A stretch of DNA of 44,370 nucleotides from Methanothrix sp. (GTDB taxonomy: Archaea > Halobacteriota > Methanosarcinia > Methanotrichales > Methanotrichaceae): the NCBI GenBank assembly GCA_026394475.1, contig JAPKYD010000080.1, positions 1-44,370 on the forward strand, given 5' to 3'. The notes under the pieces are model-generated. The model saw only the letters and a program-made list of their open reading frames with translations. It was not told the DNA's origin and did no database searches. Below, piece by piece: positions 9,261 through 16,474 of this stretch (position 1 is its first letter; every line of letters begins with the position of its first letter). The translations under genes and the position numbers were made by a program.

Positions 9261-9572
9261 ATGGATCTCCATGAGGCAGTCGACCCTCATCCCCGTGGAT
9301 GCGTTATTCGCTTTGAGGTTGTGGCTGGCTCCTCCCGTCTGGTCGTGCCCTCCGGATTCAATCCCTGGAGACGAGCCCTGCAGGCCCGGCTGATCGAGGA
9401 GCCCTCGGAGGGACGGGCCAACCGCCAGCTCATAGAGGAGTTGGCCAGGGCCTTGGGCGTTTTGAAGTCGGAGGTGGAGGTACTGAGCGGCCAGAAGAGC
9501 GCCAGAAAGGTCTTGCTGGTCAAAGGCATCGCTGCTGAGCAGGCCGTCTCCATCCTCGGGACAAGGATCTGA
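9261..9572 (+). CDS. DUF167 (UPF0235, YggU-like) protein
   Basis: A 103-residue protein with the DUF167 pattern: a P-GFNPWRRALQARL segment (about 31-44), then the conserved EGRANRQLIEELARALGV (about 50-67) and SGQKSARKVLLVKG (about 76-89). The family is widespread and small; its function is not established. It is the first gene of a three-gene operon with overlapping ends, and its TGA stop shares one base with the next ATG. A TTTTAAG element about 30 nt before the start may be the TATA box. Confidence 0.85.
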   Translation: MDLHEAVDPHPRGCVIRFEVVAGSSRLVVPSGFNPWRRALQARLIEEPSEGRANRQLIEELARALGVLKSEVEVLSGQKSARKVLLVKGIAAEQAVSILGTRI

Positions 9573-9985
9573 TGAATGATTCCCGCCCGAAGGGGACGTA
9601 CGATCTGGAGGCCCTGGAGGAGCTGATATCTTCTCTGAAGGAAGTCTCCCTGCAGGGGGCAGCCATCATCGTTGAGGGCAGACGGGATGAGCAGGCGCTG
9701 CGTGCTTTGGGCTTGAAGGGGCCGGTGATCATGGCCTCGCGTCGGTCGGCGCTGCACCTGGCGGAGGATGCCGCCAGGAGCTTTGCGCAGATAGTTCTGC
9801 TAACCGACTGGGATGAGAAAGGGGATGAGATGGCCAAAACCATCGAGCTGCATCTTCGCTCCGCGGGCTCGCGGCCCGATCTGGAGATCAGGAGCCGTCT
9901 CAAGAAGCTGGTCAAGAAGGAGATAAAAGATGTGGAAAGCCTGAGCTTTTATGTAGATAGGATGAGGGAGCAGTGTGGTCCTTAG
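9572..9985 (+). CDS. Toprim-domain protein (UPF0292-type)
   Basis: A 137-residue single Toprim domain. The catalytic Glu motif IIVEGRRDEQAL (about 32-43) and the DxD-type motif LLTDWDEKGDEM (about 75-86) are both present, so metal-dependent nucleotidyl transfer or nuclease chemistry as in primases and RNase M5 is possible. The C-terminus (DVESLSFYVDRM) fits the small archaeal UPF0292 group. It overlaps the preceding gene by 1 nt and the next by 11 nt, so coupled translation is likely. The natural substrate is unknown. Confidence 0.82.
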   Translation: MNDSRPKGTYDLEALEELISSLKEVSLQGAAIIVEGRRDEQALRALGLKGPVIMASRRSALHLAEDAARSFAQIVLLTDWDEKGDEMAKTIELHLRSAGSRPDLEIRSRLKKLVKKEIKDVESLSFYVDRMREQCGP

Positions 9986-10493
9986 AATCGCAGTCACTGG
10001 TTCTCCTGGCATAGGAAAATCAACCCTCGTGCAGAAGGCTGCAAAGGCCTCAGGACTTCGTGTGGGGGGAGTTCTGGCTAAAGATAAGAGAGTCAAGGAT
10101 CGGCGCGTCGGCTTCGAGCTTCTCAACCTTGGCTCCGGTGCTACGGGCACGCTGGCCGATGAGACCGGCAGCGGGCCGAAGCTGGGAAAGTATCGCATCC
10201 ATCCGGAAGACCTGGATAAGATCGGCGCCGGGGCTGTGGAATATGCCATCAACTGCGACCTCATTGTGGTGGACGAGGTGGGGCCCATGGAGCTCTCCAG
10301 TCGCAGGTTCGTTTCCGCGGTGGAGAAGGCCATGGCTTCCCCAAAGCCCATGCTTGTAGTGCTGCATGAGTGGTCTAACCATCCTCTGGCCAAGAAGATC
10401 CGGGGGACATTTGAGGTGATAGTGGTGACCAGAGAGAATCGAGATTCTCTGGTCGAGGAGATCGTCCGGGCGCTCAAGGGCTGCCAAAGATGA
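9975..10493 (+). CDS. THEP1-type nucleoside-triphosphatase
   Basis: A 172-residue P-loop NTPase. The Walker A motif is GSPGIGKST (9-17) and the Walker B is LIVVDEVGPMEL (about 96-107), with the GVLAKDKR and RRVGFELLNL segments of the THEP1/COG1618 family. Characterised members hydrolyse several NTPs slowly; the cellular role is not settled. Start GTG at 9975, 11 nt inside the Toprim gene. Last gene of the operon; the 55 nt after it contain T-rich stretches near 10497-10506 that could terminate transcription. Confidence 0.87.
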   Translation: MVLRIAVTGSPGIGKSTLVQKAAKASGLRVGGVLAKDKRVKDRRVGFELLNLGSGATGTLADETGSGPKLGKYRIHPEDLDKIGAGAVEYAINCDLIVVDEVGPMELSSRRFVSAVEKAMASPKPMLVVLHEWSNHPLAKKIRGTFEVIVVTRENRDSLVEEIVRALKGCQR

Positions 10494-10548
10494 TCGCCCT
10501 TTTATTCTGCCTTGGTTCTGTAATGTTTTAGCGAGAAAATCCTTGCCT

Positions 10549-11259
10549 TCAATCCAATCCCAGCTCTCTGGCCCTGTCCAGAGCCTCTTTTGCCTCGGCT
10601 TCGCGTTCCTGCGCCTTCAAGGCCAGACCCAGGTTCTTCCAGGCTGTGGCATAGCTAGGCTCGATCTCTATCGCCTTCTGAAAGCAGCGCACGCCCTCCT
10701 CATGCCGACCCAGAGCACCAAGGGCCACCCCCTTGTTGTTCCAGGCGTAGATGTCGAAAGGATCGATCAAGATCGCCTCCTCGTAGCTCTCGACCGCCTC
10801 CTCATGCCGATGCAGGTTGTCCAAAGCAGCCCCCCGGTTGTTCCAGGCTCTTCTCCCATCCGCTCCCAGGGGATTTAGCTCGATGGCCCGGGCATAGCTT
10901 TCCACAGCCGTCTCATATTGACCCAAGCGGTGCATAGCAAAGCCCCTCACTATCCATGTCCTGGCACTGGATGGATCAACGGCTATGGCCTTTTCGCAGG
11001 ACTGTACGGCCTCCGCGCTCCTATCCAGCTGGTTCAAAGCCACGGCACGGTTCCTCCAAGCATTCGCGTTCTTGGGGTCAAGATCGAGGGCCTTGTCCAA
11101 CGCCTCGACCGACTCCCTATGCCGATCCAGCTTGCGCAAGGCAATGCCTTTCTTGTACCACTTCACCGCATCTTCGTAATCGCCCCGGGCATAGAGGCTT
11201 TCCGCTCTTTCTTTCCCGTCCTCTGGCATGGTATTCACTGACCGCAAGCTCTTTATCAT
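10549..11259 (-). CDS. Cytoplasmic TPR-repeat protein
   Basis: A 236-residue protein made of about six tetratricopeptide repeats with the consensus A-W-x-N-x-G-x-A-L-x2-L-x-R-x2-E-A-V-x-S-x2-K-A-I-x-L-D-P, for example AWRNRAVALNQLDRSAEAVQ and AWNNKGVALGALGRHEEGVR. There is no signal peptide, unlike the TPR protein at 19616-20299, so it is predicted cytoplasmic. TPR proteins scaffold protein-protein contacts; the partner is unknown. It converges on the THEP1 operon and is transcribed from the AT-rich region 11260-11400. Confidence 0.85.
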   Translation of the reverse strand: MIKSLRSVNTMPEDGKERAESLYARGDYEDAVKWYKKGIALRKLDRHRESVEALDKALDLDPKNANAWRNRAVALNQLDRSAEAVQSCEKAIAVDPSSARTWIVRGFAMHRLGQYETAVESYARAIELNPLGADGRRAWNNRGAALDNLHRHEEAVESYEEAILIDPFDIYAWNNKGVALGALGRHEEGVRCFQKAIEIEPSYATAWKNLGLALKAQEREAEAKEALDRARELGLD

Positions 11260-11339
11260 TGGGATTGGTTGGACCGTAAGTTTAAACTCCTAGCGGTATC
11301 TTGGGGTCTGGGCGGCAATAGGTCGATAATGACTCATAT

Positions 11340-11409
11340 AGTAAGGTATATATTATACATATTACAATACTATTGGTAAATATCTAGGGGGTAGTCCAGG
11401 AGGGGTGTG
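11340..11409 (+). promoter_or_regulatory. Promoter and Shine-Dalgarno of DUF2551 gene
   Basis: The stretch GTATATATTATAC (about 11345-11357) is a strong archaeal TATA-like element about 50 nt before the start. AGGAGGGG at 11398-11405 is a strong ribosome-binding site that supports the ATG at 11410 rather than the GTG at 11407. Confidence 0.55.
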
Positions 11410-11715
11410 ATGAAATCACAGCGGTCCGAGATACTGAGTCGGATGGTACGATTCCTTAATCTGGACACGGACGGTCTGAGGCGGTTCGTTCTGGAGTCTA
11501 TAGTGGAGGCTCGAGAATTCACCGTGGCCTCTCTTCACGAAAGCGTTAGTCAGAGATTTAATGTTTCCAGGAAGGTGGTAGCCGCCATGATCGGCTATAT
11601 CTGTTCCCGCCTGGGAATATTGCACGTGAACAAGAAGTCATATCGTGCACCTACAACCTATGTCTTAAGGGATGAGTATGCAGATATAGCCAGGGCGGTA
11701 CTGGCGACCCTATGA
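11410..11715 (+). CDS. DUF2551 family small protein
   Basis: A 101-residue protein that resembles the methanogen DUF2551 family: an N-terminal helix (SEILSRMVRFLNLDTDGLRR), then EFTVASLHESVSQRFNVSRKVVAAMIGYICSR, which reads as a helix-turn-helix, and a C-terminal beta-wing. A regulatory or DNA-binding role is inferred from the winged-helix look; no function is known to me. The start is set at ATG 11410 by the strong upstream ribosome-binding site. It overlaps the next gene by 4 nt (ATGA), which indicates a two-gene operon. Confidence 0.7.
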   Translation: MKSQRSEILSRMVRFLNLDTDGLRRFVLESIVEAREFTVASLHESVSQRFNVSRKVVAAMIGYICSRLGILHVNKKSYRAPTTYVLRDEYADIARAVLATL

Positions 11716-12113
11716 CCAATGTGAAAAAGGCTCCTCGGACTGCCACCACCCTAAAGGTCCGTTCCAAATCGGAGTATGCTATCAGCCGCTCGCGCGATCC
11801 TTACCATGAGCTTATGCTCCGGCTCTTCCAGGAGGAAGCAACTGCTCTGCGTGGCCAAAAGTTCCTGGCCATGGTGGAGGAACGGCAGAGGAGCGGCGAT
11901 CCGCTGAAAACCCGAGAATGGAAGCATCTGCTGGCGGAGCTGGATGTAAGTCGTTCCGCCTTTTACGCCATGAGAAACAAGCTGCTCGGTGCGGGCATGA
12001 TCTCGAACAAAGGGGGAGAGTACAGACTTTCCGGGATGTTCAGCCGCGACCTTGTGGACATGGCTCGCTGGTGGTGGACTGCCGTCCTGAACAACAACCT
12101 GGATAACCTATAA
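11712..12113 (+). CDS. Small winged-helix-like protein
   Basis: A 133-residue protein of unrecognised family. Residues about 68-110 (KTREWKHLLAELDVSRSAFY then AMRNKLLGAGMISNKGGEYRL) look like a helix-turn-helix followed by a wing, so DNA binding is plausible. The N-terminus is basic (TTLKVRSKSEYAISRSRD). It is translationally coupled to the DUF2551 gene by an ATGA overlap and converges on tfe with a 6-nt overlap. The pair may act together as a regulator; this is inference from layout. Confidence 0.55.
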   Translation: MTNVKKAPRTATTLKVRSKSEYAISRSRDPYHELMLRLFQEEATALRGQKFLAMVEERQRSGDPLKTREWKHLLAELDVSRSAFYAMRNKLLGAGMISNKGGEYRLSGMFSRDLVDMARWWWTAVLNNNLDNL

Positions 12114-12605
12114 GCAGCTCTTGAGATCTTTCATCTGCTTCTCTATGGTCTCCACGACCTTGGCGTTCTCCATGTACTCCAGGCTGCCCTGACAGAAGGG
12201 GCAGACGAATTTGGCCTCGCTCGCCTCATCGAAGACGAATCTGGCACAGCCTTCCGTGCAAGCATAGAAGATGTTCTCTTTCTCATAGGCCAGCCTCTCA
12301 TTCAGCTTCCGCAGCAGCCTCTTGGCCTCCGACTCCAGAGCCTTGTCGAAGTTCTCGGGGCAGAGCTGCCAAAGATATGTGAGCCAGCCAGAATCAGGAT
12401 CGCGCTTGCGTCTGTATATGGCCAGCCTGTGCTCGTAAAGGAGATAAAGCGTACGCCTCACGGTGTTCAAGCTGATCCCTGTCAGCTCCGCCAGCCGCTC
12501 ATCGGTGATCTCTTCGCCCGGTATAGATTCCACTATCCGCACACCTTCGTCCCCTACGAGCTTGTTGAGATACGCTCTATGGATCATTTCTTCGATGACT
12601 GTCAA
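12108..12605 (-). CDS. tfe: Transcription initiation factor E, alpha subunit (TFE)
   Basis: TFE assists TBP/TFB in promoter opening by archaeal RNA polymerase. The 165-residue protein has the N-terminal extended winged helix (EEITDERLAELTGISLNTVR followed by RTLYLLYEHRLAIYRRKRD) and a C-terminal zinc ribbon with CTEGC (about 117-121) and CPFC (about 137-140). Length and domain order match archaeal TFE. It ends with TAG. Immediately upstream is a 16-bp palindrome (12609-12624) placed where transcription would start, suggesting that tfe itself is regulated. Confidence 0.93.
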   Translation of the reverse strand: MTVIEEMIHRAYLNKLVGDEGVRIVESIPGEEITDERLAELTGISLNTVRRTLYLLYEHRLAIYRRKRDPDSGWLTYLWQLCPENFDKALESEAKRLLRKLNERLAYEKENIFYACTEGCARFVFDEASEAKFVCPFCQGSLEYMENAKVVETIEKQMKDLKSCL

Positions 12606-12608
12606 TGA

Positions 12609-12624
12609 ATCACTACCTAGTGAT
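12609..12624. promoter_or_regulatory. Perfect palindrome before tfe
   Basis: ATCACTA-CC-TAGTGAT is a perfect 7-2-7 inverted repeat ending 4 nt before the tfe ATG. An AT-rich TATA-like run (AATATTAA on the minus strand, about 12632-12639) lies about 30 nt upstream of the start. A protein bound here would cover the transcription start, so a repressor operator is the simplest reading. Confidence 0.5.
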
Positions 12625-12889
12625 AAGTTTGTTAATATTCGATTTTACGACCGTCGGAAATGGATCGAGCCTCACGTCCATTGTTCTTTAACACTTTTCA
12701 GATCAATTACCATTTATATTGGACCCTTCTTCTATATATCCTAATCGTGCAAACATTTTTCTGAAAGTCAATGCGAATAAATAGCCATATTATTATTAGT
12801 ATGACCGGCGCTGATGTGTAAGAAGGTCAGGTGCACAAAAAGGAATTAAGCTTAAAAATAAAAGTAAATAAATAGAGTAAATTGAGCGC
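12625..12889. other. AT-rich intergenic region
   Basis: About 265 bp with no convincing reading frame on either strand. It is clearly more AT-rich than its neighbours and contains TATA-like runs near 12715, 12785 and 12865. It carries the tfe promoter at its left edge and presumably the 3' end of the regulator transcript at its right edge. Confidence 0.5.
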
Positions 12890-13279
12890 TCAGCTCGATC
12901 CGGCCTCCCCAAGAAGGTTCTTCAGCCTCTGTATGGACGCCATGGCCACATTTGCCTCATTAAGCTTCTCCTGCTCATAGTAGTGAAGAATCTCATCAAT
13001 GGGCGTCTTGAGACGGTAAACCTTCATAGGCCGTCCTGTGCCGTCGCTCCTGCTGATCTTTTCTTCTACCCAGTCGTTCTTGCGAAGAGTGCGCAAGGCT
13101 ATACTGACCTCCGGCTGTCGCAGGTCCGACCCCCTCTCGATCTCACGAGAGGTGGCCTCTGTGCCGCTGGCCAGATAGGCGATCATGTTGGAGACTTTTC
13201 TTGGCACACCAAGGCTCTTCAGCGTCTCCACAACCTCAATGTCTTTCTCGTCAAACCTCAACACGAAAGATTCCTTCAT
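12890..13279 (-). CDS. TrmB/ArsR-like winged-helix transcriptional regulator
   Basis: A 129-residue regulator with a single winged helix: VPRKVSNMIAYLASGTEATS (about 25-44), the recognition region EIERGSDLRQPEVSIALRTL and a wing KISRSDGTGRPMKVYRL. This resembles the predicted transcriptional regulators of the TrmB/PadR-like archaeal groups. The ATG at 13279 is preferred to an upstream TTG at 13312 because GGGAGAAG lies at a good ribosome-binding distance before it. The 110 bp upstream are AT-rich, with TATA-like runs near 13335-13345. Target genes are unknown. Confidence 0.72.
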   Translation of the reverse strand: MKESFVLRFDEKDIEVVETLKSLGVPRKVSNMIAYLASGTEATSREIERGSDLRQPEVSIALRTLRKNDWVEEKISRSDGTGRPMKVYRLKTPIDEILHYYEQEKLNEANVAMASIQRLKNLLGEAGSS

Positions 13280-13423
13280 TGTTATCTTCTCCCTTTTTTT
13301 GCTCCCTTGCAATAAATGATGTACGTTATGCTATAAATAGTTTATTTATGTAAAATAAATTTCTACTATTATTACTACAATGCACTAGGCACTCGAAAAT
13401 AAATTACTTTGTAAAAATTTAGA

Positions 13424-14734
13424 TTATATTCTGCATATCTTCTGCACAAACCGCCCTTTCTTCTCCACAGCTTTCTTGGCTGCGATGTCAACCAGCCTAG
13501 TCATCTCTGCCACATCACGGCGCGCGTCCTGGCCTATAGCCTTTTTTATGGGCGTGTAGGCCGCCTCCCTGAACCTTGGCGAGAAGTCCGTCGTCCTGCC
13601 GCCGACATGCAGCTCTGCTCCTGCCCCTTCTTCGACGCGGCCGATCTCGTCCACGGCCACGCCCGCTTCTTGAATGGTCCGGGCGACGGTTTGCGCCGCA
13701 TCTGGTGGAGCGATGATGAGCAGCGCATCGATAGAGATGCCCAGGTAGTCTATCTGCAGGGCGTCCAGCATCTCCAGAACCCTGGAATTGACCAGGCTTC
13801 GCATGCGCTCTTCCTCGAAGACCAGCTTCACCCCTGCCGTGTAGGAGATCTCCTGGGCGTCGCCGCGAATGCCGCCGTTGGTAACGTCGGTCATAGCGTG
13901 GATGATCAGGTCCTTCTGGAGCAGGGCCTGGCACGCTTCCAGGAACTTGATGTTCAAGGTCTCTTCCACGACCTCGTGCCTTCCGTAGTACAGCGCCGCC
14001 GCGCTGACCGTTCCGCCTCCGGCGCCTTCCGTCATCAGAATCACGTCTCCGGGTTTCGCATTCTTGCGGGGCGTCAGCTTCTCGGAGACGCCCACGGAAC
14101 CCACGCAGCCCGTGAGCCGGTCACCGATGACCATGTCTCCCCCGATGCGCAGGGTGCTGCCGGTTATGAGCGGAACATGAATCAGCTCCGAGACTGTGGC
14201 GATTCCAGCGATGTGGTCGAAGAGCTTGGCCACGTCGCCGTCGTCTGCCAGGTGAATGTCCGAGAGAAGGGCCACGGGTTTCGCGCCCATGACGTAGATG
14301 TCGCGCAGCGCGGCGCGGGTGACATGAAAGCCTGCCAGAAAGGGATAGTCGCTCAGCCGGGAGTGCATGCCGTCCACGGTCACCACCAGGAACTGGCCGC
14401 CCGCCTTCACCACCCCGGAGTCGTCTAACTGGGCCGAGTCGACGACCGCATCCGTGCGACCTATGACTTCCGCTATTTTGGTGTGGGTATAAAAATCGCC
14501 TGAGCCGCGCGAGCCCACCCCGAAGTCGCCCATGGTCACTCCCACTGACTCCAGCCGGAAGACCTCGCCCCTGGGATTCAGGGTGGCCTCCGCCTCCTGG
14601 ATGACCGCCCGAGCGAGTTCATTGGCCTGCTCTTCAGGTATATCCTTCGCCTCTCTGATGAGCGAGACGAGCTTTGCTCTAACCTCGGGGTCGCTTCTGC
14701 GGAGCCCTCTCTTGGCAAACCCTTCCAGATCCAT
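13424..14734 (-). CDS. AIR synthase-related (PurM/HypE-superfamily) protein
   Basis: A 436-residue protein of the PurM/HypE/SelD ATP-binding superfamily. The segments GVTMGDFGVGSRGSGDF (about 65-81), GGQFLVVTVDGMHSR, YVMGAKPVALLSDIHLADDG (about 150-170) and TDVTNGGIRGDAQEI (about 290) match the Asp- and Gly-rich nucleotide-binding loops of the family. The N-terminus is about 60 residues longer than in HypE and the C-terminus is extended by about 50, as in the archaeal COG1973-type proteins. The substrate is unknown; an ATP-dependent dehydration or phosphate transfer is the superfamily theme. ATG 14734 is preferred over a TTG 9 nt upstream. It follows mutL by 30 nt. Confidence 0.78.
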   Translation of the reverse strand: MDLEGFAKRGLRRSDPEVRAKLVSLIREAKDIPEEQANELARAVIQEAEATLNPRGEVFRLESVGVTMGDFGVGSRGSGDFYTHTKIAEVIGRTDAVVDSAQLDDSGVVKAGGQFLVVTVDGMHSRLSDYPFLAGFHVTRAALRDIYVMGAKPVALLSDIHLADDGDVAKLFDHIAGIATVSELIHVPLITGSTLRIGGDMVIGDRLTGCVGSVGVSEKLTPRKNAKPGDVILMTEGAGGGTVSAAALYYGRHEVVEETLNIKFLEACQALLQKDLIIHAMTDVTNGGIRGDAQEISYTAGVKLVFEEERMRSLVNSRVLEMLDALQIDYLGISIDALLIIAPPDAAQTVARTIQEAGVAVDEIGRVEEGAGAELHVGGRTTDFSPRFREAAYTPIKKAIGQDARRDVAEMTRLVDIAAKKAVEKKGRFVQKICRI

Positions 14735-14736
14735 GG

Positions 14737-14755
14737 CAGGCAATTATCCTGCCTG
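14737..14755. promoter_or_regulatory. Inverted repeat between mutL and AIR-synthase-like gene
   Basis: CAGGCA (14737-14742) and TGCCTG (14750-14755) form a perfect 6-bp inverted repeat with a 7-base spacer, just before the ATG at 14734. It could hide the ribosome-binding region in the mRNA or mark a protein-binding site. Confidence 0.3.
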
Positions 14756-14764
14756 TAGAAAAGT

Positions 14765-16474
14765 TCATCTCCTGGCGAAGAGCAGCTCCAGTTGGCTCTG
14801 GTTTATTACTACTATCACCGGCCGCCCATGCGGGCAGGTGAGGGGATTCTGGCAGGTGTAGAGATCCTCAAGGAGCCTGTGCATCTCTACAGCGGTGAGC
14901 TCTTTTCCCGATTTAATGGAGCCCTTGCAGGCCAGGAGCTTGAGGATCTCTTCTCTGCTGGTGGAGTCCGGGCCCACCCGACCGGAGGCGAAGAGATCCC
15001 TCAGGATGTCGTGCACCGTTTCGGCGTCTTCCAGCCTTCTGCCTAGAGCTGGCACGGCCCTGACGCTGTAGGTATTTCCTCCAAAGGGAATGATCTCAAA
15101 GCCTATGTCTTGGAGCGTCTCCTGCCAGGACCGAATCAGAATCTGCTCATGAGGAGACAGCTCAATGGCTATGGGCTCCGCCAGCTCCTGTTTGATTCTC
15201 TTGTGGAGGTATGTCTCTTGCAGCCGCTCAAATCTGATGCGCTCTGCAGCAGCATGCTGGTCGATGAGCATCAGCCCCTGGTCTCCTTCGGCAACGATGT
15301 AGAGATCCAGGACCTGACCCAAGATCTTCAGCCTCGGCTGCTCTCCGGCCATTGCGACCGCTTCCACTCTTTCGCCCAGCTCCAAAGGCAGCGTCCTCTG
15401 CTCGCAGCTCTGGGCGATCGCGGCCCTGGAGGGGGGGTGCTCCGTGGGGAATATCTCGCCTGAACGTGCCTGGGCGGGCTGTGCCTGGGCCTGGAGGGCC
15501 AAAGCCACGGCTTGCGAGAGCGCGCTGCAGATCTCCTCCTCTCGCAGCAGCCGTATCTCTCTCTTGGCCGGATGAACATTCACATCCACCAGCTCCGGGC
15601 TGATCTCTAGGGAGATGACGGCTATGGGGCTTCGACCCGCGGGAATGATATTTCGGTAAGCCTCCCGCAGAGCTCCCGCCAGAGCCTTGGAGGCCACGGC
15701 CCGGCCGTTGACGAAGATGAAGATCCTGTCCGGGGTGCTCCTGGTGCTGAAAGGGTCTCCGGCAGCGCCAGAAAGGCGCCAGCTCCGGCCTTCCGCCTGC
15801 AGGACCGCCATGGCCTTAAGGATTTTCAGGCCGAAGATGCGCAGCAGGACATCCTCCCAGGTGGCGGATTTTATGGACTTGAATATGGTGCGCCGGCCAG
15901 AGAAGAGCTCGAAGGAGATGCCGTGGTTGATGATGGCCATCTCGGTGATGGCGTTCGTGATGTGCACCAGCTCCGCTTCCGCGCCCTTGAGGTGCTTTCG
16001 TCTGGCCGGGACGTTGTAAAAGAGATCTCGAACGGCTATGCTGGTGCCCGCCGGGCAGCCTGTCTCCTTGATCTCGGCTATCTTGCCGCTCTCCATGCAA
16101 AGGCGGGTGCCAAAGAGCGCTGACCTGATCTTGGTATAGACCTCTACACTGCGGGAGACGCTGGCAATGCTGGCCAGGGCCTCACCCCGGAAGCCCAGGG
16201 TGCAGATCTTCTCCAGATCCCTGGCTTCGCTGATCTTGGAGGTGGCATGCTTCTGAAAGGCCAGGGGCAGATCCTCGGGATCTATGCCGCAGCCGTCGTC
16301 CGTCACCTTGATGAGGCTCTTTCCTCCCTCGGCCACCTCCACCAGCACCTTCCTGGCTCCTGCGTCGATGGCGTTCTCCACCAGCTCCTTGACCGCTGAG
16401 GCGGGCCGCTCGATAACCTCGCCCGCAGCGATCTTGTTTATGGTCTCCTCGTCTAAAAGCCTAATCTTGGCCAT
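14765..16474 (-). CDS. mutL: DNA mismatch repair protein MutL
   Basis: A 569-residue MutL. The GHKL ATPase domain shows [11 protein letters not shown] (motif I), DDGCGI (motif II) and [12 protein letters not shown] (motif III). The C-terminal domain has the metal-binding endonuclease motif [12 protein letters not shown] (DQHAx2Ex4E) near residue 420 and ends with CPHGRP, so the nicking function of E. coli-unlike MutL proteins should be present. It overlaps the end of mutS by 14 nt and forms an operon with it. MutS/MutL in methanogens is thought to have been gained from bacteria. With mutS broken, this copy may have lost its partner. Confidence 0.95.
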   Translation of the reverse strand: MAKIRLLDEETINKIAAGEVIERPASAVKELVENAIDAGARKVLVEVAEGGKSLIKVTDDGCGIDPEDLPLAFQKHATSKISEARDLEKICTLGFRGEALASIASVSRSVEVYTKIRSALFGTRLCMESGKIAEIKETGCPAGTSIAVRDLFYNVPARRKHLKGAEAELVHITNAITEMAIINHGISFELFSGRRTIFKSIKSATWEDVLLRIFGLKILKAMAVLQAEGRSWRLSGAAGDPFSTRSTPDRIFIFVNGRAVASKALAGALREAYRNIIPAGRSPIAVISLEISPELVDVNVHPAKREIRLLREEEICSALSQAVALALQAQAQPAQARSGEIFPTEHPPSRAAIAQSCEQRTLPLELGERVEAVAMAGEQPRLKILGQVLDLYIVAEGDQGLMLIDQHAAAERIRFERLQETYLHKRIKQELAEPIAIELSPHEQILIRSWQETLQDIGFEIIPFGGNTYSVRAVPALGRRLEDAETVHDILRDLFASGRVGPDSTSREEILKLLACKGSIKSGKELTAVEMHRLLEDLYTCQNPLTCPHGRPVIVVINQSQLELLFARR

